Source: Rhodoferax sp. (GTDB lineage Bacteria > Pseudomonadota > Gammaproteobacteria > Burkholderiales > Burkholderiaceae_C). From it: a DNA stretch of 64,000 nt. The DNA is taken from the NCBI RefSeq assembly GCF_018780565.1, contig NZ_JADMJN010000016.1, positions 1 to 64,000 of the forward strand. Direction: 5' to 3'. Within the stretch, counting starts at the first letter, position 1. Each line of letters begins with the position of its first letter. Under the pieces are notes generated by a model. It saw only the letters and a program-made list of their open reading frames with translations, was not told where the DNA came from and ran no database searches. A program made the position numbers and the translations under genes. Below are positions 35,101-42,221 of this stretch, piece after piece.

Positions 35101-35451
35101 AATTTCGGGTGGCACGATGACGCCCCCGCCCCCGCCAAACACCTGAATGTGCGAACCACCGCGCTCTTTCAGCAGGTCCACCATGTATTTGAAATATTCG
35201 ACGTGCCCGCCTTGGTAGGAGCTGATGGCAATGCCCTGTGCGTCCTCCTGCAAGGCGGCGGTCACCACTTCGTCCACGCTGCGGTTGTGTCCCAGGTGAA
35301 TGACCTCGGCACCCATGCCCTGCAGAATCCGGCGCATGATGTTGATGGCCGCATCATGCCCATCGAACAAACTGGCCGCCGTGACAAAGCGCACTTTATG
35401 GGTCGGACGGTAGTTGGCGAGCGCCTTGAATTCGGCAGAGAGATCAGTCAT
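32122..35451 (-). CDS. icmF: Fused isobutyryl-CoA mutase (IcmF)
   Basis: The 1109-residue protein has the IcmF domain order: B12-binding domain at the N-terminus (DGHDAAIN, residues 30-37, with the axial His at 32, and GGHVEYF), a MeaB-like G-protein chaperone (Walker A GTGGAGKSS, 223-231; NKFDRKG), and the large methylmalonyl-CoA-mutase-like TIM-barrel domain (from about 540). It interconverts isobutyryl-CoA and n-butyryl-CoA with adenosylcobalamin. The GTPase protects and reloads the cofactor. A perfect palindromic operator lies 20 bases upstream of the start, so expression is regulated directly. Confidence 0.93.
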   Translation of the reverse strand: MTDLSAEFKALANYRPTHKVRFVTAASLFDGHDAAINIMRRILQGMGAEVIHLGHNRSVDEVVTAALQEDAQGIAISSYQGGHVEYFKYMVDLLKERGGSHIQVFGGGGGVIVPPEIRELQAYGVARIFSPEDGQRMGLAGMIGEMVMRCDKDLSAYAPHDMAAIQGHSEMSWRALAQLITALENEKAAGEGKGAPSKQLAALTLEIRGAAAIKKIPVLGITGTGGAGKSSLTDELIRRLRLDQNDSLRVAVISIDPSRRKSGGALLGDRIRMNAISPWRQGPRVFMRSLATRDFGSEISAALPDVIAACKVADFDLIVVETSGIGQGDAAIVPHVDVPLYVMTPEFGAASQLEKIDMLDFAEFVAINKFDRKGALDALRDVAKQVQRNKEAWTTPTEQMPVFGTMAARFNDDGVTALYQALKARLVALGLMLAPSSQLPVVSVRYSTNQTPVVPAARTRYLAEISDTVRSYKKRARSQATLAREIQQLQETGRMLKLDDSNKTNAFKAVMDLAQQREAHMGAAERKLIEQWPAMQAAYAGDEYVVKIRDKEIRTALTTKSLSGTTIRKVALPQFEDRGEVLKWLMLDNVPGSYPYTAGTFAFKREGEDPTRMFAGEGDAFRTNTRFKLLSSGMAAKRLSTAFDSVTLYGNDPDPRPDIYGKVGNSGVSIATLDDMKVLYGGFDLCSPSTSVSMTINGPAPSILAMFMNTAIDQNIDKFKADNGRDPTDTELEKIREWVQENVRGTVQADILKEDQGQNTCIFSTEFSLKVMGDIAEYFVHNRVRNFYSVSISGYHIAEAGANPISQLAFTLSNGFTFVEAYLARGMHIDDFAPNLSFFFSNGMDPEYTVMGRVARRIWAVAMKERYGANERSQKLKYHIQTSGRSLHAQEIQFNDIRTTLQALIAIYDNCNSLHTNAFDEAITTPTEDSVRRAMAIQLIINREWGLAKNENPSQGAFIIEELTELLEEAVLLEFERIAERGGVLGAMETGYQRGRIQDESMHYEMLKHTGELPIIGVNTFRNPHGDAVLDKLELARSTDEEKQNQLKRLAEFHALHANESPAMLKRLQQAVIENKNVFEVLMDAVRVCSLGQITDALFQVGGQYRRNM

Positions 35452-35470
35452 GGTGAGACTCCGGAGTAAC

Positions 35471-35492
35471 TTGACGTTTACGTAAACGTCAA
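35471..35492. promoter_or_regulatory. Perfect 22-bp palindromic operator upstream of icmF
   Basis: The sequence is a perfect dyad with half-site TTGACGTTTAC and no spacer. It starts 20 bases upstream of the icmF ATG, so a bound regulator would block the promoter. MerR-type LiuR and related regulators of branched-chain amino-acid and fatty-acid degradation use similar ACGTxxACGT palindromes (from memory), which fits the branched-acyl role of IcmF. Confidence 0.75.
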
Positions 35493-35506
35493 TCTTACCG
35501 TTTTTC

Positions 35507-35537
35507 CAAAAACAAGGGGCGCCTTCGCGCCCCTTGT
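35507..35537 (-). terminator. Strong terminator of the TRAP operon
   Basis: An 11-bp stem (ACAAGGGGCGC, 35512-35522, and its complement at 35527-35537) encloses a CTTC tetraloop and is followed on the minus strand by TTTTTGG. It lies 21 bases after the dctM stop and just before the icmF operator, insulating the two units. Confidence 0.85.
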
Positions 35538-35557
35538 CATCGTCCCGTCACGGTTTG

Positions 35558-37489
35558 CTATTTGTAAAGCAATTCCGGCAGCCACAAGCCAATGGCCGGG
35601 AACTGGTACAGGAGGAAGATGGCAAACACCTGAATGGCCATGAACGGCAGCATCCCGGCGAAGATCTGGTTCAAGGTCACATGGGGTGGGCTGACCCCCT
35701 TCAGATAGAACGCAGCCATGGCCACAGGTGGACTCAAAAATGCAGTTTGCAGGTTCAAGGCCACCAGCAAACCGAAGAACAGCGGATCGATACCGAAGTG
35801 CGGCAACAAGGGGATGAAAATCGGCATGAAAATGACGATGATTTCGGTCCACTCCAGGGGCCAGCCCAGCAAGAAGATCACCACCTGCGCCAGGATCATG
35901 AACTGCACCGGGGTCATGTTCATTGAAAGAACCCAGGTATTGATGATTTCCTGCCCCCCCAGCAACGCAAACGCCGCCGAGAAAATGCTGGAACCCACAA
36001 ACAACCAGCACACCATGGCACTGGTCTTGGCGGTCAGATAGACCGACTCCCGCATCACCTGCATGTTGAGCCGCCGGTAGGCCGCTGCCAGCAAGATACC
36101 GCCCAGCGACCCCATGGCCGCCGCCTCGGTGGGGGTCGCCACACCAAAGACGATCGTTCCAAGCACCGCCAGAATCATCATCGCCAGCGGGAAGAATGAC
36201 CCCAACAGCATCTTGAAAATTTCCAGCCGCGCAAAGCTGAAGTAGGCGTAGAAAATGCCGAGCGCCACAGCACAACTCGCCAGACCAATCCAGAAACTCG
36301 TTGGCGCTGCGACACGCGCCTGCTCTGCGGCGACCTTTGCCGGCGCCTCGACTGGCTTGGCCTTCTCTGCAGTCGCCTTGACGGCAGCCACAGGAGCGCT
36401 TGCCTCTGCGGGCGGTGATTTCGAGCCCCCCATTTCTTCTGGCTCAGAGAGACCTCCCAGCGCAGGTGTATCGTCCTCGGCGGTTTCAGAGATTCCACCG
36501 CCCATGGCCACCACGCCCTCTACCGCCTCTGGGGGCAGTGGTGCAGTGACCTTCAGGTAAATTGCACCCATGATGAGGGCTACGGCCAGCGCAGGCAGCA
36601 CGGCAATCACTAAATGGTTGACCAACTCACGCATAGGCACCGCAGCATTGCGCTTGCCTTTGATCGCGCCGATCAGTCCAGGCAGAACCTTGTTGCTGAC
36701 ACTAGTGGACACGATTTCGGCAAATGGCGGCAAAGGCACACGACGGTCTTCCGCGGACATGGGCGGCGCCAGATGGGGTTTCCATTTGGCAATGACGACA
36801 ACGTAAACCACATACAAACCAGCCAGCATGATGCCGGGGAAAAACGCACCCGCATACAGCTTCACGACGGACACCCCGGCCGTAGCGCCGTAGACGATCA
36901 GCATCACTGAAGGCGGAATGAGAATACCCAAACAGCCCCCTGCCGTGATGGCGCCCGCAGACAGCTGAACGCTGTAGCCCGCACGCAGCATGGCAGGCAA
37001 GGCCAGCAGGCCCATCAGGGTGACCACAGCACCCACAATGCCAGTAGCCGTTGCGAAAATGGCGCAGGTAATGATGGTTGCCACAGCAAGCGAGCCCGGC
37101 ACCCGCGCGGTGGCCAGGTGCATGCTCTTGAACAGCTTTTCAATCAAGTTGGCGCGCTCAATCAAGTAGCCCATGAAGACAAACAACGGGATCGATATCA
37201 GCACATCGTTGGACATGACCGAATAGGTGCGTTGCACCATCAGGTCCAGGGTCTGATTGATCGCAAGATCCGGGTTTTGACTTCGATAGGCAATCCAGGC
37301 AAACACCATGCCCATACCCATCAGGGTGAAGGCCGTTGGAAAACCAAGCATGATGGCAACCACCACCAGCGCCAGCATCAGCAAGCCAAGATGACCATTG
37401 GTCATCATCGATGGGGAAGGCAACAAAATAAAGGCCGCAATCACGACCATTGCCATGATCGTCAGGCCAAACCAGACTTCTTTTTTCAT
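35558..37489 (-). CDS. TRAP transporter large permease (DctM) with enlarged central insert
   Basis: The protein has 643 residues from the ATG at 37489 (AAGGAAA seven bases upstream). DctM proteins usually have about 430. Both halves carry the family pattern (FVFMGYLIERA, AGAITAGGCLGILIPPSVML, VFGVATPTEAAAMG, LALNLQTAFLSPPVA), but between about residues 245 and 430 there is an insertion with extra membrane helices and a disordered Ala/Pro/Glu/Lys-rich stretch (318-397). It transports organic acids together with the small subunit and the DctP binding protein. The ATG overlaps the small-subunit stop by four bases. Confidence 0.92.
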   Translation of the reverse strand: MKKEVWFGLTIMAMVVIAAFILLPSPSMMTNGHLGLLMLALVVVAIMLGFPTAFTLMGMGMVFAWIAYRSQNPDLAINQTLDLMVQRTYSVMSNDVLISIPLFVFMGYLIERANLIEKLFKSMHLATARVPGSLAVATIITCAIFATATGIVGAVVTLMGLLALPAMLRAGYSVQLSAGAITAGGCLGILIPPSVMLIVYGATAGVSVVKLYAGAFFPGIMLAGLYVVYVVVIAKWKPHLAPPMSAEDRRVPLPPFAEIVSTSVSNKVLPGLIGAIKGKRNAAVPMRELVNHLVIAVLPALAVALIMGAIYLKVTAPLPPEAVEGVVAMGGGISETAEDDTPALGGLSEPEEMGGSKSPPAEASAPVAAVKATAEKAKPVEAPAKVAAEQARVAAPTSFWIGLASCAVALGIFYAYFSFARLEIFKMLLGSFFPLAMMILAVLGTIVFGVATPTEAAAMGSLGGILLAAAYRRLNMQVMRESVYLTAKTSAMVCWLFVGSSIFSAAFALLGGQEIINTWVLSMNMTPVQFMILAQVVIFLLGWPLEWTEIIVIFMPIFIPLLPHFGIDPLFFGLLVALNLQTAFLSPPVAMAAFYLKGVSPPHVTLNQIFAGMLPFMAIQVFAIFLLYQFPAIGLWLPELLYK

Positions 37490-38112
37490 GAATGGTTTCC
37501 TTTGGGGTGAACGACGTATTCGTCGAGTTTGGCAATGTCTTCGTCTTTCACGTGGACCATTTCTTTCAGTTTTGCAACGTCGACTTCTTCGACATCTTCT
37601 CCGCGCGATGGCCATTCGCCCTGCTTCAGGCAGACGATACAACGCACGATTTCAACCAGGCCCTGGGCCAGCAAGATAGCGCCGGCAATCGGGATTACCG
37701 TCTTGAAGGGATACACCGGCGGGCCATTGGCGGTAATGTTCGAATGCTCATTGATCGCCCAGGACTCCGCTGCAAAGTTGTACCCCGCCCATGCCATGGC
37801 AACTACTCCAGGGATAAAGAACAGGATGTACAAAGCGAGATCCAGCCCGGCTTGCAGGCGTGGCGGGAAAAAGCCATAGAGCACATCGCCTCGCACGTGA
37901 CCATTCTTGGACAGGGTGTACGCACCCGCCGTCATGAACAGCGTGCCATACATCATGCTCATCACATCGAACGCCCACGGGTGTGGGTTATCCATCACAT
38001 AGCGCGAAAAAACCTCCCAGGAGATCATCAGTGTGAGCACCAATATCAACCAGGAAAACGCTTGCCCAACGACGGTACTGAGCTTGTCAACCGCGAGTAA
38101 TAGTTTTTGCAT
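37486..38112 (-). CDS. TRAP transporter small permease (DctQ)
   Basis: The 208-residue protein has four membrane helices and the DctQ pattern (SRYVMDNPHPWAFDVMSMMYG). It carries a C-terminal soluble extension (ECVVHPKG-type acidic tail, about 170-208). The start at 38112 follows AGGTGG; an upstream ATG at 38175 is less likely. It lies 69 bases downstream of dctP with a hairpin in between, and overlaps dctM by four bases, so the two membrane subunits are co-translated. Confidence 0.92.
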   Translation of the reverse strand: MQKLLLAVDKLSTVVGQAFSWLILVLTLMISWEVFSRYVMDNPHPWAFDVMSMMYGTLFMTAGAYTLSKNGHVRGDVLYGFFPPRLQAGLDLALYILFFIPGVVAMAWAGYNFAAESWAINEHSNITANGPPVYPFKTVIPIAGAILLAQGLVEIVRCIVCLKQGEWPSRGEDVEEVDVAKLKEMVHVKDEDIAKLDEYVVHPKGNHS

Positions 38113-38132
38113 ATTCAAACCACCTAAGTAAA

Positions 38133-38163
38133 TCAGCCATCCAGACAAAGCCCGGATGGCTGA
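38133..38163 (-). promoter_or_regulatory. Intercistronic hairpin between dctP and dctQ
   Basis: TCAGCCATCC and its exact complement (38133-38142 and 38154-38163) form a 10-bp stem around an 11-base loop, with no T-run. Such processing or attenuating hairpins are common in TRAP operons and would leave dctP mRNA more abundant than the permease part. Confidence 0.6.
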
Positions 38164-38181
38164 ATATGGGAGCAAAAATCC

Positions 38182-39300
38182 TTAGGCCTTCTTGGCACCA
38201 AAGAAGTGGTTCACCGCCATACGACGACTGACATAGGTATCCTGATCCCACTTCACGGCACGTGCCGCAAATGCTTTCTGAGAAGCCACGATTTCCTTGA
38301 ACAAGGGATTCTCGGCAGACTTCTTCTCCACGATTTCAGTCCACAGCTTGAGCTGATCTTGCAGCACGGAATCGGGGGTCTTGTAGAACTTGACCTTGTC
38401 CTTGGTCTGCAACTCGATATAGTCTTTGGAGTAACGGTCAATTGCTTTCCAGGACATGTCGGCAGACGCTGCCTCGGTGGCACCGGCAATAATCGCCTTC
38501 ATCTTGGGTGGCAGTGCGTCGTACTTGGTCTTGTTGAACATGATCTCGAAGGTTTCCGCGCTCTGGTGGTAGCTTTGCAGCATGCAGACTTTGGAGACAT
38601 CCGGAAAACCGAGCAAGCGGTCGGACGTTGCATTGTTGAATTCAGCACCGTCAAGCAAACCACGGTCCATGGCAGGAACAATCTCTCCGCCGGGCAATGC
38701 ATTCACTGCCGCACCCATCGCCGTAAACAGGTCAATGGCCAAGCCATTGGTACGGAACTTCAAGCCTTTGAAGTCGGATGATTTGGTAATGGGCTTCTTG
38801 AACCAGCCCAAGGGCTGCGTCGCCATAGGCCCGTAGAGGAAAGATTGCACATTTCCACCGATGGAGGCGTACAACTTGGCCAACAACTCGGCGCCACCGC
38901 CGTACTTGTGCCAGGCCAGAATCATGTTGGCATCCATACCGAACGCCGGGCCAGAATTCCACAGGGCCAAAGCATTTTGCTTGCCATAGTGATAGCCCAA
39001 AACGCCATGTCCGCCGTCCAGCGTGCCCTTGGAGACAGCCTCCAGCAGCCCAAACGCAGGCACCACGGAACCCGCGGGCAGCACTTCAATTTTGAGATCG
39101 CCACCGGTCATGTCGTTGACCTTTTTGGCGTAGTCCAGAGCGTACTCGTGAAAAATATCCTTGGCGGGCCACGTGCTCTGCCAGCGCATATTGATGGGAC
39201 CCGTCTGCGCCTTCGCAATCATCGGGGCAGACATGGTGCCCGCGGCTACGGCAACGCCCTTGAGCAGGCTGCGACGACGAGGGGTTTTGCTATCGGTCAT
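38182..39300 (-). CDS. TRAP transporter substrate-binding protein (DctP), Tat-exported
   Basis: The 372-residue protein begins MTDSKTPRRRSLLKGVAVAA, with the twin-arginine motif RRRSLLK at 8-14, so it is exported folded by Tat. The mature part shows the DctP pattern (NMRWQSTWPAKDIFHEYA; GVLGYHYGKQNALALW; PLGWFKKPI; WKAIDRYSKDYIELQ). The ligand is an organic acid by family, with no better guess from sequence. It is the first gene of the TRAP operon. Confidence 0.92.
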   Translation of the reverse strand: MTDSKTPRRRSLLKGVAVAAGTMSAPMIAKAQTGPINMRWQSTWPAKDIFHEYALDYAKKVNDMTGGDLKIEVLPAGSVVPAFGLLEAVSKGTLDGGHGVLGYHYGKQNALALWNSGPAFGMDANMILAWHKYGGGAELLAKLYASIGGNVQSFLYGPMATQPLGWFKKPITKSSDFKGLKFRTNGLAIDLFTAMGAAVNALPGGEIVPAMDRGLLDGAEFNNATSDRLLGFPDVSKVCMLQSYHQSAETFEIMFNKTKYDALPPKMKAIIAGATEAASADMSWKAIDRYSKDYIELQTKDKVKFYKTPDSVLQDQLKLWTEIVEKKSAENPLFKEIVASQKAFAARAVKWDQDTYVSRRMAVNHFFGAKKA

Positions 39301-39580
39301 GCGTATCTCCAAGAAGTTAAATTGTTGCAGGAACAAATACAGATCATTTACAAATTTAATTGTGTGCTTATATCCACGCAATCCACTAGGTAATAACCAC
39401 GATGCCGGCGTCTTTAATTTCAACCCGTTTTGCAAAAATTTTCAGTCTTGCGAAAAATTTTGTCCTGCAGCCCTCTCGTCAGGTTGCTGCAAGGTCGGCA
39501 AGGGAAGAAGCTGCCTGCTTTCAAAATCCTTTAGAGTTCTACTTCTGCCCTGAACCTGCGGCCCCCATAACGTGCGCACC
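39301..39580. promoter_or_regulatory. Divergent intergenic region with two TTGC-AAAATTTT repeats
   Basis: Between dctP and the persulfide dioxygenase gene, TTGCAAAAATTTT (39429-39441) recurs as TTGCGAAAAATTTT (39448-39461), 19 to 20 bp apart, or two helical turns. They are candidate operators for one or both genes. The rest is AT-rich with no recognised RNA. Confidence 0.5.
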
Positions 39581-40693
39581 ATGAAACCGATCCAGCTTTT
39601 TGACTCCCCATCTGCCACCTACACCTATCTGGTGTTCGACGAGACAACGCGCGAGGCCATCATCATTGACCCGGTGGACGTGCAGCTGGAACGCGATCTG
39701 GCAACACTGCGCCAACATGGCTTGAAGTTGCTCTGGGCCGTGGAAACCCATGCCCACGCCGACCACATCACCAGCGCCGGACAACTGGCCGAGCTCGCCG
39801 GCGCCAAAACGGCAGCGCCCGGCGCTTGCGGTATCGGCACGGCAGCGGTTCAACTCAAGGACGGCGACATTCTCCGCTTCGGCAAGGAGCAGCTCCTGGC
39901 GCTGCATACGCCGGGACACACTGCCGGAAGCATGAGCTTTTTGTGGCGCGACCATGTTTTCACCGGCGACACCTTGCTGATCAATGGCTGTGGACGAACC
40001 GATTTTCAGTCTGGCAGCGCCGAGGCGATGTACCACAGCCTGACCCAGGTGCTCTTTGCCCTGCCCGACGCAACCACGGTCTGGCCGGGGCATGACTACA
40101 ACGGCCGTACCGAGTCCACCATTGGCGCGGAGAAGACACACAATGCGCGGGTAGCGGGCAAATCGCTGACCGAGTTCGTCGCCACCATGGCGGCGCTGCA
40201 TCTGCCCAGGCCCAAGCGCATTGACGAAGCAGTACCCGCCAATCTCACGTCCGGCCTGAGGCATGACGCGGGCGGCGAAACTGCGCTGGCTGCACGGCCC
40301 GCGCAAGGCTATGCGGGCGATGTCTCGCCTCAGCTGGCCTGCCAGTGGTGGCAAGCGGGCGAGGCGGTGCTGGTGGATGTGCGAACCGATGCCGAACGGG
40401 AATGGGTTGGTTTTGTGCCAGGTGCAGTGGCGCTGGCATGGAAGCAATGGCCCGGCATGGTCATGAATGACGCTTTCGATGAGAGCCTCAAAGCCGCGGT
40501 GCCACCCGGGAAAAAAGTGGTGTTGCTGTGCCGCAGCGGCGTGCGCTCCATCGCGGCGGCCAGACGCGCCACAGAGCTGGGGCTGGAGGCTTACAACATT
40601 CTGGAGGGTTTCGAGGGCGACCCGGATACGCAGGCCCACCGCGGACACCGAGGCGGCTGGCGCTACCACGCACTGCCGTGGCGTCAGGGCTGA
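39581..40693 (+). CDS. Persulfide dioxygenase-sulfurtransferase fusion (ETHE1-rhodanese)
   Basis: The 370-residue protein joins an N-terminal metallo-beta-lactamase-fold dioxygenase of the ETHE1 type (ETHAHADH, residues 55-62; TPGHTAGS; GDTLLINGCGRTDFQSG) to a C-terminal rhodanese domain with catalytic Cys at 317 in LLCRSGVRS. Such fusions oxidise glutathione persulfide to sulfite and transfer sulfane sulfur, in sulfide detoxification. A single gene, divergent from the TRAP operon. A dead-end Cys replacement is not seen, so both activities are plausible. Confidence 0.9.
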   Translation: MKPIQLFDSPSATYTYLVFDETTREAIIIDPVDVQLERDLATLRQHGLKLLWAVETHAHADHITSAGQLAELAGAKTAAPGACGIGTAAVQLKDGDILRFGKEQLLALHTPGHTAGSMSFLWRDHVFTGDTLLINGCGRTDFQSGSAEAMYHSLTQVLFALPDATTVWPGHDYNGRTESTIGAEKTHNARVAGKSLTEFVATMAALHLPRPKRIDEAVPANLTSGLRHDAGGETALAARPAQGYAGDVSPQLACQWWQAGEAVLVDVRTDAEREWVGFVPGAVALAWKQWPGMVMNDAFDESLKAAVPPGKKVVLLCRSGVRSIAAARRATELGLEAYNILEGFEGDPDTQAHRGHRGGWRYHALPWRQG

Positions 40694-40706
40694 ACCGCTT
40701 GGCCGC

Positions 40707-42161
40707 TCAAACCGCCGACGGTTTGCGTTTCAGAATGTCCTGCGCCGCCCGTTCATAGGCGTGCGCCAGTTGCAGCAACGCGAAATCGCCCTGCGGTTTG
40801 CCGATCAACTGCATACCCATGGGCAGGCCCCGGTCGTCAAACCCGACGGGCACGCTGATGCAGGGCAGGCCCGCGAAGGTGGCATAAATCACCACCTCCA
40901 TCCAGCGATGGTAGGTATCCATCTCGATACCATTGATGTGGCTGGGCCAGCGCTGCCCGATGTCAAAGGGCCAGACCTGCGCCACCGGCAGCGCCAGAAC
41001 ATCATGCGTCTCCAACAGCGAAAGCATGTGCTGGTAAAACGCGGTGCGCTGCACACTGGCGCTCAGAAATTCACCACCAGTCAGGTTGTCTGCCTGGCTG
41101 TGCTCCCACAAAGCCTCCGGCTTGATCAACGCGCGGTTCTTCGGATTCAGTAAAAACGGGGCGATGCGCACCGCCACCAGTGCGCGCCGCCATACCAGCC
41201 AGGCTTGCCAGACTTTTTCGGGGGAAGTACCCAGCAACAAGGGTTCCACGGTGCAGCCCAGCCCTGCCAACCGACCCAACCCCTGCTCACAAACGTCCAG
41301 AATGCCCGACTCCATGGGCAGGTACCCGCCCAGGCTGCCAAGCCATCCAATGCGCGTCTTTTTACAGTCAAAAGACCCTAAACCCTCCGTGAAACATGCA
41401 TTATTAGCTATTGAAAGTGGAGCACGCGGATCCGGACCCGCCTGCACATCCAGCAAGCGGGCCAGGTCCGCGACGGTGCGCGCCATCGGCCCTTCGGTGC
41501 CAAGCTGGCTGACCCAGACATCCTGTGCCGGCCACATGGGTACCCGGCCCTGACTGGGTCGCATGCCAAAGAGGTTGTTCCAGCCAGCCGGGTTGCGCAA
41601 ACTGCCCATGAAGTCAGAGCCATCGGCCACGGGCAACATGTTCAATGCCAGCGCCACCGCCGCGCCGCCGCTGCTGCCGCCGGCCGACCGGGAGGAGTCA
41701 TAGGCATTGCGGGTGGCGCCAAACACCTCATTGAAGGTATGCGAACCCAAGCCGAATTCCGGCGTGTTGGTCTTGCCGATCACGATGCAGCCAGCCGCCT
41801 TCATGCGCTGCACCATCAAGCCATCTTCCTGCGGCACAAAGTTTCGCATCAGGGGTGAACCCATGGTAGTGGGAATGCCCGCGCTGTTGGCCAGGTCTTT
41901 GATGGCTTGCGGCATGCCATGCATCCAGCCCATGGACTCGCCGCGCGCCAACTGGGCATCGCGTTCATCAGCCTGGCGCAACAGGAGGTCAGCATCCTGC
42001 AGGCTCACGATGGCGTTGTATCCGGGATTCAGCTGGCCAATGCGCTGCAGGTAGGCCTGCATCACTTCGCGACAGGACAGCTGCCGGCTGTGAATGGCCA
42101 GGGACAGTGCCGAGGCGTCAAGGCCGGTGATGTGTGAAGCAGGCGACTGTGGTGTATGCAT
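40707..42161 (-). CDS. Amidase-signature hydrolase with an AT-rich internal insert
   Basis: The 484-residue protein is an amidase-signature enzyme with the catalytic triad K88 (QAIKDL), cis-Ser S163 (AGGSSGG) and nucleophile S187 (MGSLRNP). The start at 42161 follows the divergent pair spacing. Between the DPRAPLS and TRIGWLGSLGGYL blocks an AT-rich stretch (about 41355-41425) encodes some 18 extra residues (ANNACFTEGLGSFDCKK) unlike the family and containing an AGCTATT-type dispersed repeat. The insertion is in frame and away from the active site. Substrate unknown. Confidence 0.88.
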   Translation of the reverse strand: MHTPQSPASHITGLDASALSLAIHSRQLSCREVMQAYLQRIGQLNPGYNAIVSLQDADLLLRQADERDAQLARGESMGWMHGMPQAIKDLANSAGIPTTMGSPLMRNFVPQEDGLMVQRMKAAGCIVIGKTNTPEFGLGSHTFNEVFGATRNAYDSSRSAGGSSGGAAVALALNMLPVADGSDFMGSLRNPAGWNNLFGMRPSQGRVPMWPAQDVWVSQLGTEGPMARTVADLARLLDVQAGPDPRAPLSIANNACFTEGLGSFDCKKTRIGWLGSLGGYLPMESGILDVCEQGLGRLAGLGCTVEPLLLGTSPEKVWQAWLVWRRALVAVRIAPFLLNPKNRALIKPEALWEHSQADNLTGGEFLSASVQRTAFYQHMLSLLETHDVLALPVAQVWPFDIGQRWPSHINGIEMDTYHRWMEVVIYATFAGLPCISVPVGFDDRGLPMGMQLIGKPQGDFALLQLAHAYERAAQDILKRKPSAV

Positions 42162-42221
42162 GTCTGGCTTATATTGCGGCTTGGTGTTTCCATTTTCACC
42201 CACTCCTCTCAAAGGCGCGCC

